64,000 bases of DNA from Enchytraeus crypticus (Eukaryota > Annelida > Clitellata > Enchytraeida > Enchytraeidae), in assembly GCA_905160935.1 (NCBI GenBank), contig CAJHZI010000371.1:506001-570000 (forward strand). The letters are read 5' to 3'. This document shows, one piece after another, positions 10,790 through 21,788 of the stretch (the stretch's first letter is position 1; each line of letters starts with the position of its first letter). The position numbers and the translations under genes were made by a program. Under the pieces are notes generated by a model that saw only the letters and a program-made list of their open reading frames with translations, did not search any database and was not told the origin of the DNA.

Positions 10790-10837
10790 ATATATATATA
10801 CTGTATATATATAAGCCTATATTTATATATATACGAA
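10719..10837. repeat. 119-bp near-perfect palindrome in TA-rich DNA
   Basis: The left arm ttcgtatatatataaatata.. with an internal GGCTTATATATATACAGTA recurs exactly inverted on the right, ending ..tatatatacgaa. The non-TA bases in both arms match, so this is more than a plain TA tract. Confidence 0.85.
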
Positions 10838-11297
10838 TATATATATACTGTATATATACACGTATGTATGTATGTATGTATGTATATAAGTATAATTATA
10901 TAGGCATATGTGTGGAAAAGTTTGAGGATTCTTCAAGTTAGTATTGAAAATAAAACGTTCTAGAATCATCGGCTAGTAAGGAAAATATAATTATACTTTC
11001 TTTATGTAGAAAATTTAAAACATATACTTAATTTAAATTTTAGCTACTACAGTTTGAAGATCCCAACTCAATAAAATCGACAAATGCAACCCTACTCAAC
11101 TCATAGGTCAACCCAACCTAATGCCATATCTGATGTTCATGGCTAAACAGAACAGAGACATGCTATATAGTATTCAAATCCTTCTAGCTGCAAACAAATT
11201 CAAATAAGGATATGGAATATAGAATTTTGAAATTAGAATTTATGATATATTAATAGATACCAGCAATGAAACTGACAGCGATCAATACCATACTGAC

Positions 11298-11403
11298 CGT
11301 ATCTTCCGTTGTGGACAACGAGTATCTGGGAGAGTGTGAGCATAACTAGCAGTATGAGCAGAAGCAGTAGTAACACAGGGGGAATATCACGTCTCTTGAA
11401 CAT
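11298..11403 (-). CDS. B4GALT-like: Beta-1,4-galactosyltransferase family, exon 1 (signal anchor)
   Basis: Coding part of the first exon, from ATG at 11403-11401. It encodes MFKRRDIPPVLLLLLLILLV, then MLTLSQILVVHNGRYG. The layout is a short basic cytosolic tail (KRR), a leucine-rich membrane span of about 20 residues, and the start of the lumenal stem. This is the type II Golgi glycosyltransferase plan. It ends one base into a Gly codon at donor G|GTCAGT, which fits the GC that opens exon 2. The start is the first ATG after a GC-richer segment that reads as 5' UTR. Confidence 0.85.
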
Positions 11404-11600
11404 CCTCTGTATTCAACCAGCTCCACTCAATAGCAGCTGCCGAGCTGGATATGGAAGCTGATGCAACTGTAGTTACGTGTCGAAGAATAGCTGAAGACGA
11501 AAGCAGCTGGCAATACATAATTCAAGCAGAATCACGTCCTAGGTTTACGTTCGGCAGCTCAAACACACCGAATGCGACATTTTCGGCTGGTTTATTTTTG
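11404..11600 (-). promoter_or_regulatory. Probable 5' UTR / promoter-proximal region
   Basis: Noticeably less AT-rich than its surroundings, with several CAGCTG-like motifs, and directly upstream of the anchor-exon ATG. Without transcript data I cannot place a start site, and an upstream non-coding exon is possible because TACAG occurs just before the ATG. Confidence 0.35.
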
Positions 11601-12240
11601 GGTGCTAAAAAGAGAAAATATATGCACTAAATGTGTTGTTCTCGAAAATGCTCAGAGAGCGGTTTCAGCTGGTTTAACAACTTGATTTGTTAACTAACTT
11701 AATTATTAAGAGTTAATAGGTAAATATTAATCTCTTTTCTCTATCTCTCTCTCTTTCTCTCTATCCACCTACATATATCTATTGCAGGTTAAATTCATGG
11801 AATCTAATTTCTCCACATTGCTATTCTCTGCTTTTAATTATATGCCCAAAGCCGTTCTGGGACGTTTAGGATTTTTTCGGCGGGAGGGTACATACTCTAA
11901 CAAATTGATAAAAAAACTTTTGCGTACAACTGCAACGTCAAGCAAGAATAGTCGAAACAAAGAAGTCCGGGTGACTTTGTCTCCCCGGCGAGATCCAGGG
12001 GCGGCAACCTAGTAGGGGATCTGGGGACGAAGCCCTCCAGAAGCTGTAGCACTTTTCTAAATAATATCTTCAAATTGATAGTATTTGATATCGTACTATT
12101 TGGACTTGTCCAAATACGAATGCGTTATCAAATAATCTAATATTTATATTCTACCTTCCCCTAACCCTCTTCCCTTCCAGTTATTTTCTACAGCGTATAT
12201 CTCAGCAAACCACTCCCTCTTAGTACTTGTACTTCTTTTA

Positions 12241-12563
12241 ATTGTCACTAGTACTTCTTTCAATTTTCTACCACATTTATCACGGGTCTAGTCCGCATCC
12301 TATCCGTACTAACTCTGCTCAGCAATTCTTCATTTGCAAATTTATCAATCCACTGGCAAATCTTCCAGATTTATCAGTAATTTTTAGATTCTAGATTTTA
12401 GATGTGGTCAGCCAGATAAGCTGTACAGGGTGGTTCAGAATAAACGAAACTATTTTGAAGTCTAATAACTTTGACAATTTTTATTCAAACGTCTTACTTT
12501 ATTCATTAAATTAAAGAAAATTCTCTCTTCTACTAACTTGCTAAATATCTAAGAGATACTATT
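12241..12563. repeat. Recent local duplication, copy A
   Basis: 323 bp repeated in the same orientation at 15559-15882. By eye only two substitutions and one single-base insertion separate the copies. It includes a LINE-like segment and the first 138 bp of the adjacent mariner-like element. Confidence 0.93.
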
Positions 12564-13245
12564 ACACATTTTTGAGAAATTATCATTAGTCGCCGATATG
12601 TAATTTTCATGTTTTTCATGTCATATGATCGCCTGTGTGAAAGTAAACCTGCCAGAGTTTATTGAACTGTAGAACTGGCCACCTAACAGCCCTCCCCTGA
12701 TTTGAACTCGATTTACTATTCGATCGTTTACTATTGTCTTCAGCAATTAGTCCATCGTGAACCGATACACGACGTTGAACATTTGAAACAAGTCAATGTT
12801 CTCCGCTGGACCCAGTGATCAGTCAGGCACTCGTGGACTCGGCAAATTGGTCAGTGGTCCCAGCGGGTGATTGCAGTTATTCGGGCACATGGTGGACACA
12901 TTGAACATTAGTTCAATTAATTCTCAAATCATTTAGGACATGGATAGAAACAGCAATGCGCTTTCTGAAATAGTTGAGGCATAATGCACATAATGTTAAA
13001 TTCTTTATTTTCATATCTTCAGTTTTCACGCAATTTCATTGAAACAATTTCATATCGGCGACTAATGATAATTTCTCAAACATGTGTCATAGTATCTCTT
13101 AGATATTTAGCAAATGAATAGAAAAGAGAAATAGAATAGAAAATAGAAATCTTTAATTTAATGTATAAAGTAAGACGTTTGGATAAAAAGTTATTGTCAA
13201 AGTTATTAGCCTTCAAAGTAGTTTCATTTATTCTGGACCACCCTG
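12426..13245. mobile_element. Mariner-like element with long inverted repeats (deletion derivative)
   Basis: Ends are CAGGGTGGTTCAGAATAAAC and its near-complement, flanked by TA on both sides (12424-12425 and 13246-13247). The inverted repeats run about 177-195 bp each. The centre keeps a degraded transposase C-terminus on the plus strand: a WPPNSP-like segment, an L.S.DYSI-like segment, QQLVHREPIHDVEHLKQV, then W......VI..HGGHIEH. This is the end of a Tc1/mariner DDE transposase. About 820 bp; the rest of the gene is missing. Confidence 0.85.
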
Positions 13246-13339
13246 TATATTATCTTGCCTTACGGCTGTTGTTCATATTTATGCGAACTATCTGATACCT
13301 ATATTACTATGAATACTATTTTATCACTATCTTTATTTT

Positions 13340-13890
13340 TGGTTGGTGTCAGTACATATGGTGTGGAGTTGATGCTGTAATAAACTTTTTTTTCTCTCTC
13401 TCTCTCACTCTCTGTCTCTCTTTCTCTCTCTTCTCCATTCTACTCCACAGCCATATTTCAAGTGCTTCAAATTTTTGATTACATTCCATCGTTAACATAC
13501 ATGTACATGTTTCAAAGGCGCACACGATTGTGGTCCATATTGAAGTTCCTAATACTTTAGAGTTACTCACATTTTTATTAGTATAGACCTTTCCTCTTAC
13601 TAAAGGCCTTTCGCTAGTGTACAATTCTATATTTATTTCCAGTTCCCATCTCCAATTATCTGTATCATCGTGTCACCCAACTATTCCAAATTTATTATTA
13701 CTTGACCATTGCATCATTATTTTAGTGCGCAATTAACGTTTCCTTCTACTCTAAACACTCGCTTTCGCTTTGCTTTCTTAATATAAATCTTAATTCTATT
13801 GTATACGTACATTTTAACTCAATAGTTGCCAGTTTTCCGTAAGTTCCTGTAGTCCAGCTTCGCTTCCCGCAGTCATATCTTGGTCATCTT
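13340..13890 (-). mobile_element. LINE fragment, diverged
   Basis: Minus-strand pieces DQDMTAGSEAGLQEL, VYTNKNVSNSKVLGTSIWTT and KFEALEIWLWSRMEK align with the C-terminal half of the local LINE but are clearly older than the copy at 14.5 kb. A (GA)n tract interrupts the end. Confidence 0.65.
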
Positions 13891-14494
13891 TAATATAATC
13901 ATGATATGATATGACGTTTAAAATGTTTATGACCAATTATCCATGATATTAATCCGTCGAATGTCCGATATATTGTTCTATGATCTGCCCCACGGAGAAT
14001 TAATCCCATGACCTCAGGAGCAGCGATTTAAAATTTCTAAACTTTACTCCTGATTCTGCACGCAGGTGCTCATATTTGCAGAATTTCGATCAACCTCTGC
14101 GTAACTCTCAACCGTGGTTTAAACCTCGGATTAGTCACAAATTGTTAAGCAAATTGGTAAGCTTATTCGCGGTTTAAAGTAAGTACTAGTTAATTTTCTC
14201 ATTTCGGAGGTTGATACCGCGGTTTAGTTTTACCGCGGTTTTAAGAAGTAAAATGCTATACTTCTTCGAAGTAAGATCAATCAACCTGAAGGGCGGCGGC
14301 TGAAATTTGGCGAGTGACCTTCGAGTAAATAACCACAAATAGTATTCGTAAATATCAATTGAAATAGAGGTGTGCGTACTCCATAGCCAAAGACATAGTA
14401 AAATGAGGTCAGGGTGGCTTACCCAAAAATTTACTTTAGAATTTCTGCTAAGTGCAGAAATCCGTTCCTTGATTCTATGCTATTAATACCTATG
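13891..14494. other. No gene seen; short inverted cgcggttta motifs
   Basis: Between 14110 and 14260 the words accgtggttta, cgcggtttaaa, ccgcggttta and accgcggttt recur on both strands. This might be an old foldback element. Nothing coding was recognised. Confidence 0.35.
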
Positions 14495-15460
14495 TTGATC
14501 CAATGCCCTCTTTTTCCTTCCATTCTACCTTCTAAGACCTCTTTTAATAGACCTTCCCCCTTATAATTTGTCCTACCCACCTCTTCTTCCTATTTCTTAA
14601 TGCTTTTATCAACTGTCTATCTGTGCCAACTCTCTCTAGAACTTCCTCATTTGTCACCTTTTGAGTCCAAATAATCCTCTCCATTCTCCTCCAAATCCAC
14701 ATTTCCAATGCCTCCAGTTTCCTAATATCATCCTTCCTTAAGGTCCATGTTTCACATCCATACAATGGCGTGGTCCAAACCAAAGTTTCACTATCTTTAT
14801 CTTTGTGTCTTTCTTTAGACTTTTTAAAGAAGTTCTTTCCTATTACCGAAGTCCGCTTTTGCTTGCGCAATCCTACTGCACTTTTCAGTCTCAAATTTCC
14901 AGTCATCGGTTATAGTATGACCCAAATATTTGAAACTTCTTACCTGTTCAAATTTCGTACCATTTATTGTGATATTAACTTCACCTTTATTATTGGACAC
15001 TCTCATAGCCTTGGTATTTTTGGTATAAATCTTCATGCCAAATCTCAATGCAGTATCATTCAGCGTATCCATTATCTTCTGCTGTCCTGTCTCGCTGCCC
15101 GCTACCATTCCTTGGTCATCTGCAAATCGTACATCTTGTAGCAATTTTCCTCCTACTTTTATTCCTTCATCCACGTCTTCCTCCATCATTGCCTCAGCGT
15201 AAATGTTAATCAGCAGGGGCGAAATGCTACAACCTTGTCTTACTCCACGATCTATTTCACCTTCTTCTGAGTATTTTTGTTGGATTTTAATTACCGCTCT
15301 TTGATTCAAGTACAAGTTTAAAATTAGTTTTCTATCTCTCCAGTCAATTCCTATTCTTTGTAAGATATTCATCATCGTTATCCAATCAATCCTGTCAAAG
15401 GCCTTCTCAAAGTCCACAAAGCGTACAAAAACGTCATTTCCATATTCTAAGCTTCTTTCG
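14495..15460 (-). mobile_element. LINE, reverse transcriptase palm to C-terminus
   Basis: The best reverse transcriptase copy in the window. Minus strand from 15.42 kb reads MDFEKAFDRIDWITMMNIL, then RQGCSISPLLINIYAEAMME and [17 protein letters not shown]. These are RT motif A (KAFDRID), motif B (RQGCSISP) and motif C (FADD). They are followed by RSFKYLGHTITDDW, ETLVWTTPLYGCETWTLRKD, KLEALEMWIWRRME, and NEEVLERVGTDRQLIKALRN. One frame change splits it, and the last part with the hairpin tail is missing. The endonuclease half is also absent, as expected for a 5'-truncated copy. Confidence 0.9.
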
Positions 15461-15558
15461 CAAAGAAGAACCCATATAATGATATATAATTATAAATCGA
15501 TGTAAATCATAGTTAATGTAAGCCGTATATAATTATAAATCAATGTAAGTGCATTATC

Positions 15559-15882
15559 ATTGTCACTAGTACTTCTTTCAATTTTCTACCACATTTATCA
15601 CGGGTCTAGTCCGCATCCTATCCGTACTAACTCTGCTCAGCAATTCTTCATTTGCAAATTTATCAATCCACTGGTAAATCTTCCAGATTTATCAGTAATT
15701 TTTAGATTCTAGATTTTAGATGTGGTCAGCCAGATAAGCTGTACAGGGTGGTTCAGAATAAACGAAACTATTTTGAAGTCTAATAACTTTTGACAATTTT
15801 TATTCAAACGTCTTACTTTATTCATTAAATTAAAGAAAATTCTCTCTTCTACTAACTTGCTAAATATCTAGGAGATACTATT
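15559..15882. repeat. Recent local duplication, copy B
   Basis: Direct copy of 12241-12563. It contains only the left 138 bp of the mariner-like element and stops inside its left inverted repeat, so it was duplicated as flanking-plus-partial-element DNA and not by transposition. Confidence 0.93.
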
Positions 15883-16110
15883 CCAGCTAATCCCAGCTTA
15901 ACTAGGGTCGTGATACGAATGGACCTTCCCTCCTCTTTTCCCATACCATATCGAAATCTCTTCCATTCGTTTTAGAAAATTGTGTAGCAATTTGTGGCGA
16001 CTAGGCGCCCACCAACCGATTGACCTTTCTGACATTGGTTTGGATCTTAGTGCTCTAGTCGCCTTCTACGACATGTGCAGTTATCAGTTGGTCTATATTT
16101 CAAACAACCC
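15883..16110 (-). mobile_element. Dispersed repeat X, reverse orientation
   Basis: Reverse complement of the family at 20700-20975 and 41100-41305. It has ctaatcccagcttaactagg, then gtcgtgatacgaatggacct, cgttttagaaaattgtgtag, gcgactaggcgccca, and agtcgccttctacgacatgt. Confidence 0.7.
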
Positions 16111-16254
16111 GCTCACAACACGACAAAATCAATGTGGATACAAAGCCCAATAAGTAATTGATTCTAATCAGATGTCAATTCAATCGGATGTCAGTTAATA
16201 CCTACTCTTACAGTCAATATTGACATTCAGTTGCATCCCTTAACTTAATGTTGT

Positions 16255-16580
16255 GTAACTAGTGTTGATTCAGCCTGTGTTCAACAGAATGTAGCGTTAC
16301 ACAAAAACACGGCAGGGTTGCATATATACATGTCTCTATTGAGCAATGGTTAAGGGTGTAGATAATGTCATGAAGTTTTAAATGACAGACCCAGAGGTGA
16401 ATCGAACTCTCGTGGGTTCGATTCCCATCCGCGCTGATCTGAGAGTAAAATCTTGGACATTCACTAGACTGGCTACACGGAAAATGGACTAAATTGCCTA
16501 ACGGATATAACATGTGGTATTAAATGTGATAGATATCAACTTAGTTGATCATTTCACTATTATGTGTGTTATTATTATTG
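16255..16580 (+). mobile_element. tRNA-derived SINE (family A)
   Basis: Has the B-box-like GGGTTCGATTCCC at 16412-16424, then a conserved body (gatctgagagtaaaatcttg, attgcctaacggat, gatatcaacttagttgatca, atgtgtgttattatt). The body also occurs at 26860-27020 and, inverted, at 48870-49150. Confidence 0.7.
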
Positions 16581-17289
16581 TTATTACATGCACATTGTAT
16601 GCATTCCTGCGTCAATCTGCATTCAGTCTGATTTTGCAATCTGTTGAACAGTTTATATTCAGTCAAATATATAAACTTTTTTTTATTAGAACAACTTTAG
16701 CATAATATAGGTTGCTTAGATAGTAACACTTAATTGGATTCGGCTATGATTAACGCGCTTAGGATAATTCTGGCAATCAGGATAATAATTGCGTATGATC
16801 TAACTAAGCATAATACAATCTACATATAGCCAATGTAATGATAAGTGATATCATTTGATTAAGGAACCGGTCGCAAACTTAAGCTGCCTCAAAAGCAGGA
16901 AGCCATCAACTTCTTGAGTTCCAGTTAGACCTGACAGTGTTAATAGACGTTTAAAAACCGGCTCTAAACAGCGTTATAACTTTCTCTTTCTAAACTGACA
17001 TAAAAATATTATACATGTATATATAATATTGTTTAAGATTTCATTTAATTTTTAAAATTATTTTTCCTTAATGATCTGCAATTAGATTTATAATATGATA
17101 AATTTGGAAATATAAAGTTAAAGTTAATATTTTTTATGTACTATTATATTAATAATGATAATAACAACAACAATTAGCGCTACAGTCATCAATGACAAGA
17201 TCGAGCATTATTGAGATAAAATCCAGCCGGCGAGCAAAAGGAAGGTCCAAAAACGGTGCAAATTCCCAATAGATGAAATAATAATAGAA
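16581..17289. other. No gene seen
   Basis: AT-rich intergenic DNA without a recognisable repeat. Confidence 0.5.
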
Positions 17290-17460
17290 GGGCCCGTGCG
17301 CAAAAATGCACACATCTAGGAAAATTGGCTACATTTAACTGACTCTGGATTTGAACCTTAACCTCCTTATCCTAAGGCCTCACAAGATATTAATATCTAC
17401 AAATTTCTTATGTATGTAAAAGTTGTTTTCATTAGAAATTTTACATTACTAAATAGTTAC
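17290..17460 (-). mobile_element. tRNA-derived SINE (family D)
   Basis: Second copy of the family at 1855-2060: cccgtgcgcaaaaatgc, ggatttgaaccttaacctcc, and a shared caaatttcttatgta..aaaagttg end. Confidence 0.5.
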
Positions 17461-17734
17461 ATTTTATAAATACGCAACTCTAAAGTTAGATATCTCATCA
17501 TGATACTTCACTACAAGTCTAAAGTGGGTTTTACCGTATTAGCGCTCTTTAACTTAATACCTACATTCAATGCACTGTATATTTAAACTAGGTAAACAAA
17601 ATGCATTACAGCATCCGCATCAAATAAACAGTTGGTCCGACTTTAGCCCAGCCGGTGCAGTAACTGCGCTAGAGTTAAGATCTCATTCTGAATCAGCATC
17701 AGCTATCCGACAACAGCCCAGCTGACACTAGCTA

Positions 17735-17815
17735 CATTAGCTATGGAACTAGAGGCTTCCCACGCCGACACCGCTCAGCCGCCGCCGCCATTTTGTGGCA
17801 CACTGCTGCAGCTAT
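17735..17815 (-). promoter_or_regulatory. CpG-rich patch with YY1-like motif and Kozak ATG
   Basis: GCCGCCGCCATTTTG fits the YY1 core (CCGCCATNTTG) that often sits at the 5' end of genes. Read on the minus strand it is AAAATGGCGGCGGCGGC, a start-codon context that would give MAAAAERCRRGKPLVP and then stop. It could be a first exon of an unrecognised minus-strand gene, or of an alternative galactosyltransferase transcript. No downstream exon was found to confirm it. Confidence 0.3.
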
Positions 17816-17874
17816 CCATGTTTAACTGGTAGGCCTGGCAAAAACATAGTTGTGTGCTTTTTAAAATCCACTCT

Positions 17875-17995
17875 CCCTCTCCTAGTGCACTGCCTACTGG
17901 TAGCTCCATGGTACATAATGCCTCCAATCATCTCTATCTTTCGCTTTCCTTCATATCCACATACGAGTGGATCTTTAAACCATCTATAACATTTC
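17875..17995 (-). mobile_element. LINE 3' tail
   Basis: Short 3' end only: (CT)-rich start, gtgcactgcctactgg, ccatggtacataatgcctcc and ggatctttaaaccatct as in the copy at 9.8 kb. Confidence 0.75.
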
Positions 17996-18404
17996 TTTTG
18001 ATATACGATTATTCTTTGGGGATTCTGCTTATGACGATGTGGTCCCCCTATGCCTTTCTCAGCTTCGACTTGCATTTACTGGGCAGGGGCGTCATTCCAG
18101 GGGCGTCAATTGGGGGGGGGGGGTAGAGGGACCGTTCTCACCCTCCCATGGTTTCGACACCCATTTTTGTAACGACTTTTTATGCTTAAATTTGGTTATA
18201 TACATGTAGATTGACGTAAGAGCTCAGAATCTGAGGATGGGGGGAGGGTGATTATGGAGATTGTGAGAATTATCACATAAGTAATATTTATCACGTTAAT
18301 TATTATTATCACGTCACTAACTCATAGGTGCAGTGCGCTGCTTACGCATTGGTAGGTCTACTACAGAGGAAGAGCTGCAGTGACGAGACTAGGGTCATTA
18401 TGTA

Positions 18405-19375
18405 CAGGCTGAGTAAAAAAAAAAAGATTACACCTGCAAAAAGTTTGAATATCTCAGGTTATTATTAATGTTTTCCAATGAAACCTTTACCAATTACTAA
18501 AGGACTACTTTCTGATGGGGTGGCCAATTTTCATCCATTTTGGTACATAGATTGGCGAGTTATACAAGTTTCAGCAGAGCAACCCCCCCATTTTTTAATG
18601 TACTCTAACTATAAATTATATTTTATTTTATTTTTCTTTTGGCCCTGAAAAGGGACGTTGTAGTTGTGCACAAAAAATCATCAGTTGTATCTGCTAGCAT
18701 TACTGCCTATTCGATATGCTTTCCTCCAGTTGCTTTACAGGACTCCAGCAGCTTTCGGAACGATAGGACAGCCTTTTTGATTCCAGTTTGGAGCAGTCTC
18801 TCCCAATTTGATGGTAGGTACCTACCATCTCCTACCACTTCCTGCAGTTCTGCCTTGTTTTTAGGCTTCGACTGGTGTTTCTGATAGAGATGCAGCATGG
18901 ATCCCCAGACATGGTAATCCAGAGGATTTTGATCGGGAGACTTTGGAGGTCATTCACTCTTCATGATGAAATGCGGATTTTTCTCGCTGATCCATTCATG
19001 TGCATGGCGAGATGCATGAGTGGGAGCACCATCCTGTTGAAGATGAAACCATTTGGTAGAAGAGCATAGCAATCATCAAACAACTCGGAAAGTAAAGTAT
19101 TGACGTAATACTGAGGGTTCACCTTTTCCTTCTCGCCAATGAAGTGCAATTTGCCCTTACCGTTGTAGCAAACGCCATTTTTAGGTAAAAAATGGGGGGT
19201 TGCTCCGCTGAAACTTGTATATCTGGCCAATCCATAGATTAAAATGGATGAAAATTGGCCACCCTGTCAAAAATTAGTCCTTTAGTAACTGGTAGAAGTT
19301 TGCTTTGAAAATATTAACAATTGCCTGAGATATTCAAACTTTTTGCAGGTGTTATCACTTTTTTTACTCACCCTG
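18405..19375 (-). mobile_element. Mariner-like element with about 190-bp inverted repeats and decayed transposase
   Basis: Ends CAGGCTGAGTAAAAAA and CAGGGTGAGTAAAAAA (inverted), both next to TA. The inverted repeats span about 18405-18600 and 19187-19375. The interior encodes, on the minus strand in changing frames, PKNGVCYNGKGKLHFIGEKE, LLPNGFIFQQDGAPTHAS, WPPKSPDQNPLDYHVWGSML and LPSNWERLLQTGIKKAVLSF. These are the QDGAPTH and NPLDYHVW blocks of a mariner-type DDE transposase. The N-terminal DNA-binding half is missing or replaced by the repeat arm. Both reading-frame changes and the missing half show it is dead. Confidence 0.9.
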
Positions 19376-19734
19376 TATATAGAGACAATCTCACAATCCA
19401 GATATATTTAAGATAGAAATAAATTAAATAATAGTGACTACAAATAATTTCAAATAGTATTATTAGAAACAAAATACCGACTGAATATTCATCTGCTACA
19501 TATACTTAATACATTAAATTATGCAGCATTGTTTAAGAAGTCTTCGTCTAATTTAAAACAACCTCCGGCCTTAATTTTGCGATATAATTAAATTATCTTT
19601 AGAATTATTGATGAGATATAGGTCTAAGATTAAATTTAAACAAATTAGAAAAAAGAGTTAAATTAAGCAAGAGTTCACTGAGAATTTGAAATTAAGACAT
19701 TGCATTTCATTATTGCTTTTCAAACTGAACGGTG

Positions 19735-20700
19735 AAGCACTAATGAATGCGGTAAGGAAGATATTGAGGAATGAATGAATTATGAAAGGTATAGTACTAC
19801 AAAAATGAAGTTTACAGATGATCAAATTATGCTTGCTGGCAGTGAAGCAGGATTACAAAGGAATATGGAAGGTTTGAATGACACGGCATTGAATATAATT
19901 AATAGCGTGGAGACGAGAATAGAAAGACGAAGGTTAAGGAATGTCTACTTGGGATTTAGATAAGTATATATTACAATAAATAAAATACGATTGGACAAGG
20001 CCACTACATATTTGAAATGATATGGCCCAGAAAATATACCTGGGTCATATCATTAAGTGTGCTTCAATATGTAAGACAAAAAAGTTAGAACAGCGCAGAC
20101 AAAGAAGACCTACAGAAAAAGGAAAAATATTATTCTTCTAAATTAAGCAAAATATATTAAGGAAACCACAAAGATATAGATAGTGCAATCGTTATTGTTG
20201 GCGATTTTCCTGTACGTGAAACGTGACAGTTACCTACATCGCGGGTAAGATACTCGACCCCGGATCAGTATGTGCGAGGTTCAAATCCTGGGCTCGCCGT
20301 CACTTACAGCGCTTTCGAGTGAGGAAACTGACGTTAAGCTTTACCAGCTTTTAAGGAAATAATATATAAGGAAACTAGAGGCATTGAAAATGTGGCTATT
20401 GAAAAATATGGAAAATGTTAGTTGTATTTACAAACATGAAAGGGAGAGGATGTTTGAGAGAGGCGATACAGATATACAGTTAATAAATGTTTAATATTTT
20501 ATTTACAATTACTTAATTTTGTGATAAAATAGACAGAAGAGCTGTATGGGACATATCATATGGGGATGGGTTGCTGAAAGAGATATCAAAGAAGCAAGCA
20601 ATAGAAAAGGTGATTTAATACAAATTCGTAAATGGAGTTGAAAAGGAAAGCTCAGAAAGGAATAGGTTGAATGAGTTATAAGCCATGGCTAACTAAGTGT
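19735..20700 (+). mobile_element. LINE fragment with a SINE inserted
   Basis: Plus-strand pieces MKFTDDQIMLAGSEAGLQRN and MEGLNDTALN (RT motif C region), later KLEALKMWLLKNMEN and a degraded C-terminus. A SINE at about 20205-20362 splits it. Confidence 0.6.
20205..20362 (+). mobile_element. tRNA-derived SINE (family B)
   Basis: A-box-like tcgcgggtaagatactcga, B box GGTTCAAATCC, then ctcgccgtcacttacagcgc and the shared 3' domain gagtgaggaaactgacgtta. Confidence 0.8.
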
Positions 20701-20975
20701 TATATCCGAGTTGCTGAAGAATAGACTTACCATGGACTGCACGTGTCGTAAAAGGCGACAAAGCACTAAAAGCGAAATCACTGTTAGAAAGGGTATTTGG
20801 TTTAGTGAGTGCCTAGGTTCCAGAAATTGCTACAAAATTTTCTAAAACGAATCTAAACATTTAAAAATAGAAGATTGACTGATGATGTGCGACAGAAAGT
20901 AGTGGAGAAGGTCTATTCCTATCCCAACCCTGGCAACACTTCGATTCAAGGGATGATGATGATGATGCTAACTAA
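20700..20975 (+). mobile_element. Dispersed repeat X, most complete copy
   Basis: Begins gttgctgaagaatagactta, passes tggactgcacgtgtcgtaaa, ggcgac and gtgcctaggttccagaaatt, and ends in a (ATG)n tail at 20955-20970. Other copies lie at 5270, 15883 (inverted), 41100, 60690 and at the window's right edge. The 3' trinucleotide tail suggests a retroposed element, perhaps the 3' end of a second LINE. Confidence 0.7.
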
Positions 20976-20999
20976 GACTTGAATACTAAGACAGAGAAT

Positions 21000-21660
21000 A
21001 CATAAGATGCGTGAGAGTGATGAAAACGAACTCTCGCATCTCGCAGATTATGTTTACAGTTTAATGTTACATTATTGCCTTAATGTTTACAGTCGAGGCT
21101 GTAAGCATTAAGGCAATCTTTAAACTGTTAGGGAGAAATCACACAACATGGCTTTACAAAACGTCAACTATACTGGAGAATCCAATTGTGTGAATTGATA
21201 AAACGCTTGGTTACTTCTAAGTTAGCGTTCTTTTATAAGAAAATAGTTATTTTAGCCAAGATATAAATTCTTTACGCTCGGATAGGTTGATTATAATGCC
21301 TATAAAATACTAATACTACTAATACTTAAAAACAGAAATGTAGCGACGTCGGCTTGTTTATTTATCGCTGACTGATGCTCACTGAAAATCGACCACGCCA
21401 GTCTTGTGCTTGCCACACGATGTGCAAGATGGTGCATGTCCTATGGGTATTTTGGACTGCAGAAAGGTTGAATAGATGTAAGAAAGAAAGAGATAGAATT
21501 ACAAAAGAAAGTCGAAAATGGTGTTGGAAGATTTGAAAACACACTGGTATAAAGAGATGCTCGAGATATTAACATCGATAAATGATTAATTTAAGTCGAA
21601 GATCAGTAATTATAGGCAGTTGATTGAAAGAAAGATATTATAATACACATTTGCTGTTCA
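21000..21660. other. No gene seen; inverted repeat at about 21084-21118
   Basis: attgccttaatgtttacag is followed after six bases by a near-complement, forming a hairpin. The rest is plain AT-rich DNA downstream of the kinase gene. Confidence 0.5.
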
Positions 21661-21668
21661 TCATGACG

Positions 21669-21768
<100 letters not shown>

Positions 21769-21788
21769 GCCACTGCACATCATGTAAC

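Noticed and set aside
3316-11403. Assignment to a specific B4GALT or B4GALNT paralogue
   Set aside because: The residues that decide donor sugar lie in exons outside the window.
11782-12012. 76-residue plus-strand open frame upstream of the galactosyltransferase
   Set aside because: No family resemblance, no supporting splice sites, next to a CT-rich tract; probably chance.
18078-18125. CAGGGGCG ends with a G-run, possible hAT element
   Set aside because: Only one short end-like motif; no partner end, target duplication or transposase nearby.
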